Of a DNA stretch of 13,682 bases, positions 1 through 5,922 are shown in pieces. This DNA comes from an uncultured Opitutia bacterium. Its GTDB lineage: Bacteria; Verrucomicrobiota; Verrucomicrobiia; Opitutales; UBA953. How positions within the stretch are numbered: the stretch's first letter is position 1; each line of letters starts with the position of its first letter. The stretch lies in the NCBI GenBank assembly GCA_903868455.1, contig CAIPVK010000242.1, positions 1 to 13,682 on the forward strand, read 5' to 3'. Position numbers and translations under genes: made by a program. The notes beneath the pieces are model-generated. The model was not told the origin of the DNA, made no database searches, and saw only the letters and a list, made by a program, of their open reading frames with translations.

Positions 1-279
1 GCCGATGCCGACGCGGCCCTTGCCGTCGCCCGCCACGACGAGCGCGGCGAAGTTGAAGCGGCGGCCGCCCTTGGTGGCCTTGCTGCAGCGGTTGATGTGG
101 ACGACCTTCTCGTTGTAGGGGGAGGCCGGACGGTCGTCGCGACGGGGAGGACGGGGTCCGCGGCGCTGGCCGGGACCGCCGGGACCGCGGCCGGGACCGC
201 GGCCGCCGGAGCGGGGGCCGGAGGCGGCGCCCTCGGCGGAGGGGGCGGGCGTGGCGGCGGGCTGGGTGGATTCGCTCAT
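1..279 (-). CDS. rpsE: 30S ribosomal protein S5, N-terminal part (runs off left edge)
   Basis: S5 sits at the mRNA entry side of the 30S subunit and contributes to decoding accuracy. Ninety-three codons are visible; the 3' part lies beyond the window. The conserved S5 N-terminal domain starts near residue 55 (NEKVVHINR, then SKATKGGRRFNFAALVVAGDGKGRVG in pieces up to residue 93) and aligns with the start of the E. coli protein. The roughly 54 residues before it are low-complexity, rich in Gly, Pro, Arg and Ala, with GPGRGPGGPG at about 28-37 and an Arg/Pro/Asp stretch at 39-51. E. coli has only about a dozen residues there, so this is a real N-terminal extension or a late internal start. No other ATG or GTG is seen in frame between residue 1 and the core, so the ATG 13 bases after the rplR stop is the best start. 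No Shine-Dalgarno motif precedes it. Confidence 0.95.
   Translation of the reverse strand, partial: MSESTQPAATPAPSAEGAASGPRSGGRGPGRGPGGPGQRRGPRPPRRDDRPASPYNEKVVHINRCSKATKGGRRFNFAALVVAGDGKGRVGIG
171..200. repeat. Three short GC repeats inside the rpsE extension
   Basis: The nonamer CGGGACCGC occurs three times, at 171-179, 180-188 and 192-200. On the minus strand the copies encode the Gly-Pro-Gly-Arg-like stretch of the S5 N-terminal extension. The tandem layout suggests that the extension grew or varies by slippage of short GC-rich units. Confidence 0.8.
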
Positions 280-292
280 GGAAGGCGTGCGG

Positions 293-670
293 TCAGAAGT
301 TGATGCCGGCCGCGCGGACGGCGTCGGCGAACGCCTTCACGGCGCCGTGGTAGCTGCGGGAGCCGCGGTCGAGGACCACGGCGGCGACGCCGGCCTTCTT
401 GGCGCGGGCGCCGAAGGCCTGGCCGAAGGCGGCCGCGCCCTTGGCGTTGGGGCGGAGCTTGGCGGCGCGGAACTCCTTCTCGGTCGTGCTGGCGGCGGCG
501 ACCGTGCGGCCCTGGTCGTCGTCGACGGCCTGGGCGTGGATGTGCAGATGGGTGAACTTGACCGCGAGGCGGGGGCGCTCGGCGGTGCCGCGGATGCGGC
601 GGCGGAGGCGGACGCGGCGGCGCGCGGCGAGCGACTGCTTGCGGGCGACCTTGTTGGAGGGCTTGCTCAT
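293..670 (-). CDS. rplR: 50S ribosomal protein L18
   Basis: L18 binds 5S rRNA together with L5 and L25-type proteins in the central protuberance of the 50S subunit. The product has 125 residues, close to the usual 115-120. The basic N-terminus (residues 1-28, many Arg and Lys) is the rRNA-binding tail. The family core follows: GTAERPRLAVKFTHLHIHAQ near 28-47, VLDRGSRSYHGAVKAFADAVRAAG near the end. The gene lies 12 bases after rplF and 13 bases before rpsE in the standard spc order. The leader is C-rich (ends CCTTTCC before ATG) with only a weak AAGG overlapping the rplF stop. Confidence 0.97.
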   Translation of the reverse strand: MSKPSNKVARKQSLAARRRVRLRRRIRGTAERPRLAVKFTHLHIHAQAVDDDQGRTVAAASTTEKEFRAAKLRPNAKGAAAFGQAFGARAKKAGVAAVVLDRGSRSYHGAVKAFADAVRAAGINF

Positions 671-682
671 GGAAAGGGGACC

Positions 683-1216
683 TTAGGCGGTCTTCTTGCC
701 CTCCTTGCGGCGGACGAACTCGCCGACGATGCGCACGCCCTTGCCCTTGTAGGGCTCGACGGGGTAGTACTGCTTGATGTCGGCGGCGACCTGGCCGACC
801 AGGTGGCGGTCGGGGCCGGAGACCTCGATCTTGACGTTCTCGGTCACGGTGACCTTCACGCCGGCTGGGATCTTGTAGAGGATGGGGTGGGAGTAGCCCA
901 GCGCGAGGTCGAGCGTGTCGCCCTTGAGGATGGCCTTGAAGCCGACGCCCTCGATCTCGAGGTTCTTCTTGTAGCCCGTGGCGCAGCCCTCGACCATGTT
1001 GCGGACGATGGCGCGCGCGGTGCCGTGGAGGGCGCCCGAGCGGCGGTCGTCGCCGGCGGCGCGGACGTGGACCTCGTTGCCCTCGAGGGCGAAGGTGACG
1101 CCCTGGAAGGTGCGGGAGAGCTTGCCCTTGGGGCCCTCGACGTTGACGGTGGCGCCGCTGAGGGCGACCTTGACCCCGGCGGGGACGGTGACGGGCTGCT
1201 TGCCGATTCGGCTCAT
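683..1216 (-). CDS. rplF: 50S ribosomal protein L6
   Basis: L6 binds 23S rRNA near the sarcin-ricin loop and the factor-binding site. The product has 177 residues, the same length as E. coli L6. The N-terminus MSRIGKQPVTVPAGV is the family hallmark; the first of two repeated alpha-beta domains covers about 1-82 and the second about 83-177. The second domain shows GYKKNLEIEGVGFKA, GYSHPI, and the C-terminal signature PYKGKGVRIVGEFVRRKEGKK. It lies 22 bases after rpsH and 12 before rplR. No Shine-Dalgarno motif; the leader is TAACCC- and CCATCTCC-like. Confidence 0.98.
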   Translation of the reverse strand: MSRIGKQPVTVPAGVKVALSGATVNVEGPKGKLSRTFQGVTFALEGNEVHVRAAGDDRRSGALHGTARAIVRNMVEGCATGYKKNLEIEGVGFKAILKGDTLDLALGYSHPILYKIPAGVKVTVTENVKIEVSGPDRHLVGQVAADIKQYYPVEPYKGKGVRIVGEFVRRKEGKKTA

Positions 1217-1238
1217 GGAGATGGTGGGTTGGGTCGGG

Positions 1239-1637
1239 TTACCAGACCTTGGCGAGGAGCTCGCCCGAGACCTTGCGGCGGCGGCACTCGACGTCGGTCA
1301 GGACGCCCTGGGAGGTGGTGACGATGGTGACGCCCATGCCCCCGATGACCTTGGGGACGTCGGCCACGCCCGCGTAGAGGCGGCGGCCGGGGGTGGAGAG
1401 GCGCTCGATGCCGGTGATGGCGGGGGCGCCGCCGACATACTTGAGGGTGACCTCGAGGACGGGCTTGCCGTCGCGCTCGCCCTTGCGGGCGGAGGCGACG
1501 TAGCCGGACTCGACGAGGGTGCGGGCGACCTCCTCGCGGAGGCGGGACCACTGGGCGGTGACGACGGCGCGCTCGGCCTTGGAGGCGTTGCGGATGGCGG
1601 TCAGGAAGTCGCCCAGGGTGTCGGAGGATGCGGACAT
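1239..1637 (-). CDS. rpsH: 30S ribosomal protein S8
   Basis: S8 binds helix 21 of 16S rRNA and is a key early assembly protein of the 30S platform; in E. coli it also represses the spc operon by binding its mRNA. The product has 132 residues (typical 130). N-terminal family features DTLGDFLTAIRNASKA are at 6-21, the central PGRRLYAG segment near 82-89, and the C-terminal motif GVLTDVECRRRKVSGELLAKVW is close to the usual end. The initiator ATG lies 22 bases after the rpsN stop. Whether S8 autoregulates here cannot be seen; I did not identify an S8-binding mimic around rplE. Confidence 0.97.
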   Translation of the reverse strand: MSASSDTLGDFLTAIRNASKAERAVVTAQWSRLREEVARTLVESGYVASARKGERDGKPVLEVTLKYVGGAPAITGIERLSTPGRRLYAGVADVPKVIGGMGVTIVTTSQGVLTDVECRRRKVSGELLAKVW

Positions 1638-1659
1638 GTCGATGAGGGGGTGCCGGGGG

Positions 1660-1965
1660 TTACCAGGAGGCCTTGGTCACGCCGGGGATCTGGCCGGAGA
1701 GGGCCAGCTCGCGGAAGGTGATTCGGGAGAGGCCGAACTTGCGGATGTAGGCGCGGGGGCGGCCGGAGATGGCGCAGCGGTTCTTCAGGCGGACCTTGGA
1801 GCCGTTGCGGGGGAGCTTGGCGAGCTTGCGCTGCGCGGCGTAGAAGGCCTCGTCCGTGACCTTGGGGTCGAGGAGGGTCTTCTTGAGCTCGGCGCGCTTG
1901 GCGGCGTGCTTGGCGACGAGGCGCTCGCGCTTGAGCTGGCGCTGGATGACGGACTGCTTGGCCAT
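1660..1965 (-). CDS. rpsN: 30S ribosomal protein S14, long zinc-free type
   Basis: S14 is a late-binding protein of the 30S head. The product has 101 residues, the length of the long form found in E. coli, in contrast to the roughly 61-residue zinc-ribbon form. Only one cysteine is present in the region where the zinc form has two CxxC pairs (RCAISGRPRAYIRKFGLSR, about 63-81), so no zinc site is expected. The C-terminus ends in the classical GQIPGVTKASW. The gene follows rplE by 20 bases. The start ATG is supported by the usual MAKQS N-terminus. Confidence 0.97.
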   Translation of the reverse strand: MAKQSVIQRQLKRERLVAKHAAKRAELKKTLLDPKVTDEAFYAAQRKLAKLPRNGSKVRLKNRCAISGRPRAYIRKFGLSRITFRELALSGQIPGVTKASW

Positions 1966-1985
1966 GGTGTTCTAAGGGCGGGGGT

Positions 1986-2570
1986 TCAGGCCTGGGCGGC
2001 GGTCTCGGCGGCCTTCTGCGCGGCGCGGAAGGGCATGCCGAGGAGGCGCAGGAGCTCGCGGGCCTCGTCGTCGGAGGTCGCGGTGGTGACGATGGAGACG
2101 TCGAGGCCGATGTTGGCGCGCTGGGAGCCGTCGGCCTGGGTCTCGGGGAAGATGGTGTGGTCGACGATGCCCAGGGAGTAGTTGCCCTGGCCGTCGAGGC
2201 GGTTGGAGACGCCGCGGAAGTCGCGGATCATCGGCAGCGCGATGAGCGTGAGGCGGGCGAGGAAGTCCCACATGCGGGCGCCGCGGAGGGTCACGGTGCA
2301 GCCGAGGGGCATGCCCTCGCGGACCTTGAAGTTCGACACGCTCTTGCGGGCCTTGGTGATGACCGGCTTCTGGCCGGCGAGCTTGGTGATCTCCTTGACC
2401 ACCTCGTCGCGGGTCGACTTGTCGGCCTCGGCGTCGAAGGCCGAGTTGAGGGTGATCTTCACCAGGTTGGGGACCTGGTGGGGGTTCGCGTAGCCGCGCG
2501 ACTTGCGCAGCTCGGGCACGACCTTCTCGAGGTAGCGCTTCTTGAGGAAAGGGGTGACGGCCTGGGCCAT
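1986..2570 (-). CDS. rplE: 50S ribosomal protein L5
   Basis: L5 binds 5S rRNA and contacts the P-site tRNA and the 30S head through bridge B1b. The product has 194 residues, about 15 more than the 179 of E. coli; the excess is an Ala-rich C-terminal tail (RAAQKAAETAAQA). Core motifs seen are RGYANPHQVPNLVKITLN (about 25-42), GQKPVITKARKSVSNFKVREG (66-86) and the beta-strand region RDFRGVSNRLDGQGNYSLGI (114-133) followed by FPE. It starts 13 bases after the rplX stop; the leader ends CCACCACC before ATG. Confidence 0.98.
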   Translation of the reverse strand: MAQAVTPFLKKRYLEKVVPELRKSRGYANPHQVPNLVKITLNSAFDAEADKSTRDEVVKEITKLAGQKPVITKARKSVSNFKVREGMPLGCTVTLRGARMWDFLARLTLIALPMIRDFRGVSNRLDGQGNYSLGIVDHTIFPETQADGSQRANIGLDVSIVTTATSDDEARELLRLLGMPFRAAQKAAETAAQA

Positions 2571-2583
2571 GGTGGTGGTGGGA

Positions 2584-2850
2584 TTAGCGGGTCTTGGCGG
2601 GCTTCTTGGCGCGGCGGGCGTCGAAGAGGGAGCCCAGCATCACGTTGGAGCGGTGGAGGGGGGCGGCCTTCTCGGTGATGCCGCCCTGCCCGTCCTGGGT
2701 GCGCTTGAGGTGGCGCTTCACGAGGTTGACGCCGTCGAGGACGACGCGCTCGGCGGCGCGGTCGTAGGAGACGACCTTCGCGCGCTTGCCCTTGTGGGCG
2801 CCGGCGATGACGACGACCTCGTCGTTGATCTTGATGTCGGTCTTGGCCAT
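2584..2850 (-). CDS. rplX: 50S ribosomal protein L24
   Basis: L24 is one of the two assembly initiators of the 50S subunit and lies near the tunnel exit. The product has 88 residues, somewhat shorter than the 104 of E. coli. The KOW motif is clear at about 8-28 (INDEVVVIAGAHKGKRAKVV) with the conserved Gly of AHKGKR. The downstream segment GVNLVKRHLKRTQDGQGGITEKAAPLHRSNVML, split here in the middle of the protein, is typical. The gap after rplN is only 5 bases, the tightest in the cluster, suggesting translational coupling. Confidence 0.97.
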   Translation of the reverse strand: MAKTDIKINDEVVVIAGAHKGKRAKVVSYDRAAERVVLDGVNLVKRHLKRTQDGQGGITEKAAPLHRSNVMLGSLFDARRAKKPAKTR

Positions 2851-2855
2851 GGCGT

Positions 2856-3221
2856 TCAGAGGACCTCGGGGGCGAGGGAGATGATCTTCATGAAGTTCTT
2901 GCCGCGGAGCTCGCGGGCGACGGGCCCGAAGATGCGGGTGCCGCGGGGGTTGCCGTTGGCGTCCAGGAGGACGACGGCGTTGTTGTCGAAGCGGAGGTAG
3001 CTGCCGTCGGCGCGGCGGATGGGGGCCTTGGTGCGCACGATGACGGCGCGCGAGACGGTGCCCTTCTTGGCGGTGGCGTCGGGCGTCGAGTCCTTGATGG
3101 AGCAGACGATGACGTCGCCGATGCCGGCGGTGTCGGTGATCTGGCCGATGCGGCGGATCATGGCCACGGTCTTGGCGCCGGTGTTGTCGGCGACGTCGAG
3201 GCGGGTGAGGAGCTGGATCAT
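2856..3221 (-). CDS. rplN: 50S ribosomal protein L14
   Basis: L14 lies at the subunit interface and forms bridges B5 and B8 with 16S rRNA; it is also the docking site of the silencing factor RsfS. The product has 121 residues (usual 122). The sequence is near-textbook: DVADNTGAKTVAMIRRIG (9-26), the GDVIVCSIKD strand, VRTKAPIRRADGSYLRFDNNA in the middle, and the terminal signature GTRIFGPVARELRGKNFMKIISLAPEVL. It is 22 bases from the rpsQ stop, with leader ending CCCACGACC before ATG. Confidence 0.98.
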   Translation of the reverse strand: MIQLLTRLDVADNTGAKTVAMIRRIGQITDTAGIGDVIVCSIKDSTPDATAKKGTVSRAVIVRTKAPIRRADGSYLRFDNNAVVLLDANGNPRGTRIFGPVARELRGKNFMKIISLAPEVL

Positions 3222-3243
3222 GGTCGTGGGTTCGTCCGGGGGG

Positions 3244-3528
3244 TCACTCGGCGGCGCCGAGGGCCACCTTGGCGGTCTCGGTCACGCGGATGACGCGCCA
3301 GCGCTTGGTCTTGGAGAGGGGGCGGGTCTGCATGAGCTCGACCTTGTCGCCGGGCTTGGCGGCGTTGGCCTCGTCGTGCGCGTGCAGGATGGTGCGGCGC
3401 TTGACCTCCTTGCCGTAGAGGGGGTGGGGCACCTTGTAGAGGAAGGCGACCTTGATCGTCTTGTCGCCGGAGCGGGAGACGACGACGCCTTCGAGCGTCT
3501 TGCGGGCGGAACGGTTGGCTTCGGACAT
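3244..3528 (-). CDS. rpsQ: 30S ribosomal protein S17
   Basis: S17 is a primary 16S rRNA-binding protein of the 30S body with an OB fold. The product has 94 residues (usual 80-90). The family core runs RKTLEGVVVSRSGDKTIKVA (9-28), KVPHPLYGKEVKRRT (32-46), HDEANAAKPGDKVELMQTRPLSKTKRW (51-77). The last 15 residues (IRVTETAKVALGAAE) are a short variable tail. The start codon is 14 bases downstream of the rpmC stop; the two genes are probably coupled, since the leader has no ribosome-binding motif of its own. Confidence 0.97.
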   Translation of the reverse strand: MSEANRSARKTLEGVVVSRSGDKTIKVAFLYKVPHPLYGKEVKRRTILHAHDEANAAKPGDKVELMQTRPLSKTKRWRVIRVTETAKVALGAAE

Positions 3529-3542
3529 CTTGGTGAGGGGGC

Positions 3543-3764
3543 TCAGGCCTTGGCGGCCTTCTGGCGGAGGAGGGTCTGGCAGCGCGCGACCTCGCGGCGC
3601 AGGGCGCGGAGGCGGGCGGGGTTCTCGAGCTGGCCGCCGGCCTGGCGGAGGCGGAGCTGGAGGGCCTCGTCGCGGGCCTCGCGGACGCGCTTCTCGAGCT
3701 CGGCGGCGGCGAGGGGGCGGAGGGAGGCGGCCGGGGCGGCCTTGCCGGGGGTGAACTTGGACAT
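3543..3764 (-). CDS. rpmC: 50S ribosomal protein L29
   Basis: L29 is a small two-helix protein at the polypeptide tunnel exit, next to L23, where it helps form the docking platform for trigger factor and SRP. With the chosen ATG the product has 73 residues; the family is usually 60-75. The helical core runs from about residue 15: LRPLAAAELEKRV, then DEALQLRLRQAGGQLENPARLRALRRE. The QLENP segment is a conserved L29 feature. The first 14 residues (MSKFTPGKAAPAAS) are a short extension. An alternative in-frame TTG at 3804-3806, overlapping the rplP stop, would give 87 residues; the ATG is preferred because the extra residues look unlike L29. Confidence 0.93.
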   Translation of the reverse strand: MSKFTPGKAAPAASLRPLAAAELEKRVREARDEALQLRLRQAGGQLENPARLRALRREVARCQTLLRQKAAKA

Positions 3765-3802
3765 GGAAAAAGGTCGATTAAGGGGGCTCGCGGGCCGGGT
3801 TA

Positions 3803-4231
3803 TCAATACTTTTCGAGCACCTCGCGGGCGACGAAGCGGCAGCGGACCTGGAGCTTGGTGTCGGCGAGGCGCATGGCCTCGCGGGCCGCGGCGATGGGGA
3901 CGCCGTTGACCTCGAAGAGCATCGTGCCGGGCTTGACCACGGCGACGTAGAACTCGACGCCGCCCTTGCCGGAACCCATGCGGACCTCGGCGGGCTTCTT
4001 CGTCACGGGGGTGTGGGGGAAGATGCGCATCCAGAGCTTGCCCTTGCGCTTGAGGGCGCGGGAGATGGCCACGCGGGCGGCCTCGATCTGGTTGGCGGGC
4101 AGGCGGGCGCGGTCCAGGGACTGGATGCCGAAGTCGCCGAAGGCGAGGGTGTTGCAGGCGGTGGCGTTGCCGCGGATGCGGCCCTTCTTGGCCTTGCGCC
4201 AGGCGGTGCGGGAGGGTTGGAGATTGGCCAT
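3803..4231 (-). CDS. rplP: 50S ribosomal protein L16
   Basis: L16 sits near the A site of the 50S subunit, organises helices 38, 42 and 89 and touches A-site tRNA. The product has 142 residues (E. coli 136). Features seen: LQPSRTAWRKAKKGRIRG at 4-21, FGDFGIQSLDRARLPANQIEAAR at 31-53, the loop RMGSGKGG at 84-91 and KPGTMLFEVNGVP at 100-112. Arg84 corresponds to the E. coli Arg81 that a JmjC oxygenase hydroxylates; it is kept. The N-terminus has a few residues more than the usual MLQPKR. Tandem stops TGA TAA end the gene. Confidence 0.98.
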   Translation of the reverse strand: MANLQPSRTAWRKAKKGRIRGNATACNTLAFGDFGIQSLDRARLPANQIEAARVAISRALKRKGKLWMRIFPHTPVTKKPAEVRMGSGKGGVEFYVAVVKPGTMLFEVNGVPIAAAREAMRLADTKLQVRCRFVAREVLEKY

Positions 4232-4266
4232 GGTGGCGTGCGTTCAGGGTTGGGGTGGCGTCGGGC

Positions 4267-4905
4267 TCAGAACTCGGACTCCTTGGAGCAGATCCAGCAC
4301 TTGATGCCGAGCTTGCCGTAGAGGGTGCGGGCCTCGGCGAAACCGTAGTCGATGTTCTCGCGGAGGGTGTGGAGGGGGACGCGGCCGACGCGGGCGGACT
4401 CGACGCGGGCGATCTCGGCGCCGCCGAGGCGGCCGCCGAGGCGGAGGCGGATGCCGTCGGCGCCCATCGACATGGTCGTCTGGACGGCCTTCTTCATCGC
4501 GCGGCGGAAGGAGATGCGGCGCTCGAGCTGGAGGGCGATGTTCTCGGCCACGAGCTGGGCGACCAGGTCGGGGCGGCGGACCTCGTTGACCTCGAGAGCG
4601 ATGTCGCCCTCCTTGCGGCCGGCGACCTGGGCGATCTCGACGCGGAGGTTCTTGAGCTCGTCGCCCTTGCGGCCGATGACGACGCCGGGACGGGCGGTCC
4701 AGATGCGGACGCGGACCTTGGAGCCGGCGCGCTCGATGAAGATGCGGGGCACCGCGGCCTGGCGGAGCTTCTCGCGGAGGAACTCGCGGATGCGGTAGTC
4801 CTCGCGGAGGAGGCCGGGGAAGGTGCGCTTGTCGGCGAACCAGCGGGATTCCCAGTTGCGGCGGACCGCGAGTCGGAAACCGGTAGGATTGACTTTCTGT
4901 CCCAT
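4267..4905 (-). CDS. rpsC: 30S ribosomal protein S3
   Basis: S3 lines the mRNA entry channel and takes part in mRNA unwinding. The product has 212 residues, about 20 fewer than E. coli because the basic C-terminal tail is missing. The N-terminus MGQKVNPTGFRLAV is the family signature. A type II KH domain spans roughly 38-108 with its GxxG loop at 78-81 (GRKG). Helicase-related basic residues are kept at Arg134, Arg135 and Lys138 (FRRAMKKAV). The C-terminal domain carries GGRLGGAEIAR (157-167) and GRVPLHTLRENIDYGFAEA (174-192). It ends in KCWICSKESEF with two cysteines, a slightly odd terminus. The start lies 16 bases after the rplV stop. Confidence 0.98.
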   Translation of the reverse strand: MGQKVNPTGFRLAVRRNWESRWFADKRTFPGLLREDYRIREFLREKLRQAAVPRIFIERAGSKVRVRIWTARPGVVIGRKGDELKNLRVEIAQVAGRKEGDIALEVNEVRRPDLVAQLVAENIALQLERRISFRRAMKKAVQTTMSMGADGIRLRLGGRLGGAEIARVESARVGRVPLHTLRENIDYGFAEARTLYGKLGIKCWICSKESEF

Positions 4906-4921
4906 GGTGAAGGCGTGGGGG

Positions 4922-5254
4922 TTACTTGGCGGCGAGGACCACCTTGACGTGGCTCATCGAGCGGAGGATGGGGTGGGCGGAGCCGCGGGCGGCGGGGCGG
5001 AAGCGCTTGATGGCGGGGCCCTGGTTGACCGTGGCGGAGGCGACGATCAGGCCGGCCGAGCTCAGGTTGTGGTTGTTCTCGGCGTTGGCGATGGCGCTCG
5101 CGAGGGTCTTGGAGATGATGCGGGCCGACTTGCGCGGGATGAAGCGCAGCAGCTGCAGGGCCTCCTCGGCGGGCATGCCCTGGATCTGGCGGGCGACTTC
5201 GCGCACCTTCTGGGGGGACATGCGCGCGTAGCGGGTGGTGGCTTGGACGTTCAT
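4922..5254 (-). CDS. rplV: 50S ribosomal protein L22
   Basis: L22 lines the peptide exit tunnel with a long beta hairpin and is a site of macrolide-resistance changes. The product has 110 residues, as in E. coli. The N-terminal helix region shows RYARMSPQKVREVARQI (8-24); the hairpin lies around 75-95 (VNQGPAIKRFRPAARGSAHPI), with the usual Arg, Pro and Gly positions at its tip, and the last strand is SHVKVVLAA. No insertion or deletion is visible in the hairpin. Unlike in most bacteria its upstream neighbour is not rpsS but a 111-codon gene that ends 13 bases before this ATG. Confidence 0.97.
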   Translation of the reverse strand: MNVQATTRYARMSPQKVREVARQIQGMPAEEALQLLRFIPRKSARIISKTLASAIANAENNHNLSSAGLIVASATVNQGPAIKRFRPAARGSAHPILRSMSHVKVVLAAK

Positions 5255-5267
5255 GAGATTGCGATGC

Positions 5268-5603
5268 TTAGATGCGGGGATGGGCGCGGGCCTCGGCGAG
5301 GTCGCCGGCGAGGATGGACTCGCCGGGGGCGACGGCCAGGACGAGGGCGACGGCGCGGGTCTCGCGCGACTCGGCGACGACGACGCGGGCGACGTCGCGG
5401 CCGCGGCGGGAGACGCCGCAGACCATGCCGGGACGGAGCCCGGCGGCGTGGCCGCCCGCGAGGACGACCAGGTCGGCGTGCGCGCCGGCGCGGACCTCGG
5501 CGACCTCGGCGCGGCCGAGGGCGGCCGCCGGGCCGGGCGCGGCTTCCCCGGCGCCGAGGGCGGCGGCGAGGCAGGCGAGCAGGCTGGCGGCGGTGCGGGT
5601 CAT
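5268..5603 (-). CDS. Putative exported small protein inserted between rpsS and rplV
   Basis: I do not recognise this protein. It has 111 codons, starts at an ATG 19 bases after the rpsS stop and ends with TAA 13 bases before the rplV start, so its spacing matches the other genes of the operon and it is probably co-transcribed and co-translated. The first 22 residues look like a signal peptide: MTRT, a hydrophobic stretch AASLLACLAAALGA (5-18), then small residues with possible cleavage after Ala18 or Ala21. Cys11 is too early for a normal lipobox. The rest alternates like a small beta-barrel: DLVVLAGG (44-51), GLRPGMVCGVSRRGRDVARVVV in two parts at 55-76, AVALVLAV (84-91), GESILAGDLAEARAHPRI at the end. 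The GL-x-x-GM and GE-x-I-x-x-GD turns recall SH3-like modules such as the FlgT C-terminal domain; this is a resemblance only. Codon use matches the neighbours. Confidence 0.75.
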   Translation of the reverse strand: MTRTAASLLACLAAALGAGEAAPGPAAALGRAEVAEVRAGAHADLVVLAGGHAAGLRPGMVCGVSRRGRDVARVVVAESRETRAVALVLAVAPGESILAGDLAEARAHPRI

Positions 5604-5622
5604 CGTCGGGAGGGCGCGGGGA

Positions 5623-5898
5623 TCACTCGGCCTTCTTGGTCGGCGTGGTGTGCTGCTTGAAGGTGCGGGTCGGCGCGAACTCGCCGAGCTTGTGGCCGAC
5701 CATGTTCTCGGTGACGTAGACGGGGACGAAGGTCTTGCCGTTGTGGACCTCGAGGTTGAGGCCGACGAAGACGGGCGTCACGGTGGAGCGGCGCGACCAG
5801 GTCTTGATCGGCTTGCGGTTGCCGGCCTTCTGGGCGGCCTCGACCTTGTCCATCAGGGGCGGGTCGACGAAGAAACCCTTCTTGCGGGAGCGTGCCAT
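5623..5898 (-). CDS. rpsS: 30S ribosomal protein S19
   Basis: S19 binds 16S rRNA in the 30S head with S13 and takes part in intersubunit bridge B1a. The product has 91 residues (E. coli 92). The sequence is canonical: MARSRKKGFFVDPPLMDKV (1-19), KPIKTWSRRSTVTPVFVGLN (29-48), HNGKTFVPVYVTENMVGHKLGEFAPTRTF (52-80) and a lysine-rich end. It lies 24 bases after the rplB stop. In the usual S10 order rplV follows directly; here another gene intervenes. Confidence 0.98.
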   Translation of the reverse strand: MARSRKKGFFVDPPLMDKVEAAQKAGNRKPIKTWSRRSTVTPVFVGLNLEVHNGKTFVPVYVTENMVGHKLGEFAPTRTFKQHTTPTKKAE

Positions 5899-5922
5899 GT
5901 TGGGGAAGCGGTGCGGGGGTTA

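Noticed and set aside
5571..5573. Lipoprotein lipobox (LLAC) in the small exported protein
   Set aside because: Cys11 comes after only about seven hydrophobic residues, too short for a normal lipoprotein signal; an ordinary signal peptide is likelier.
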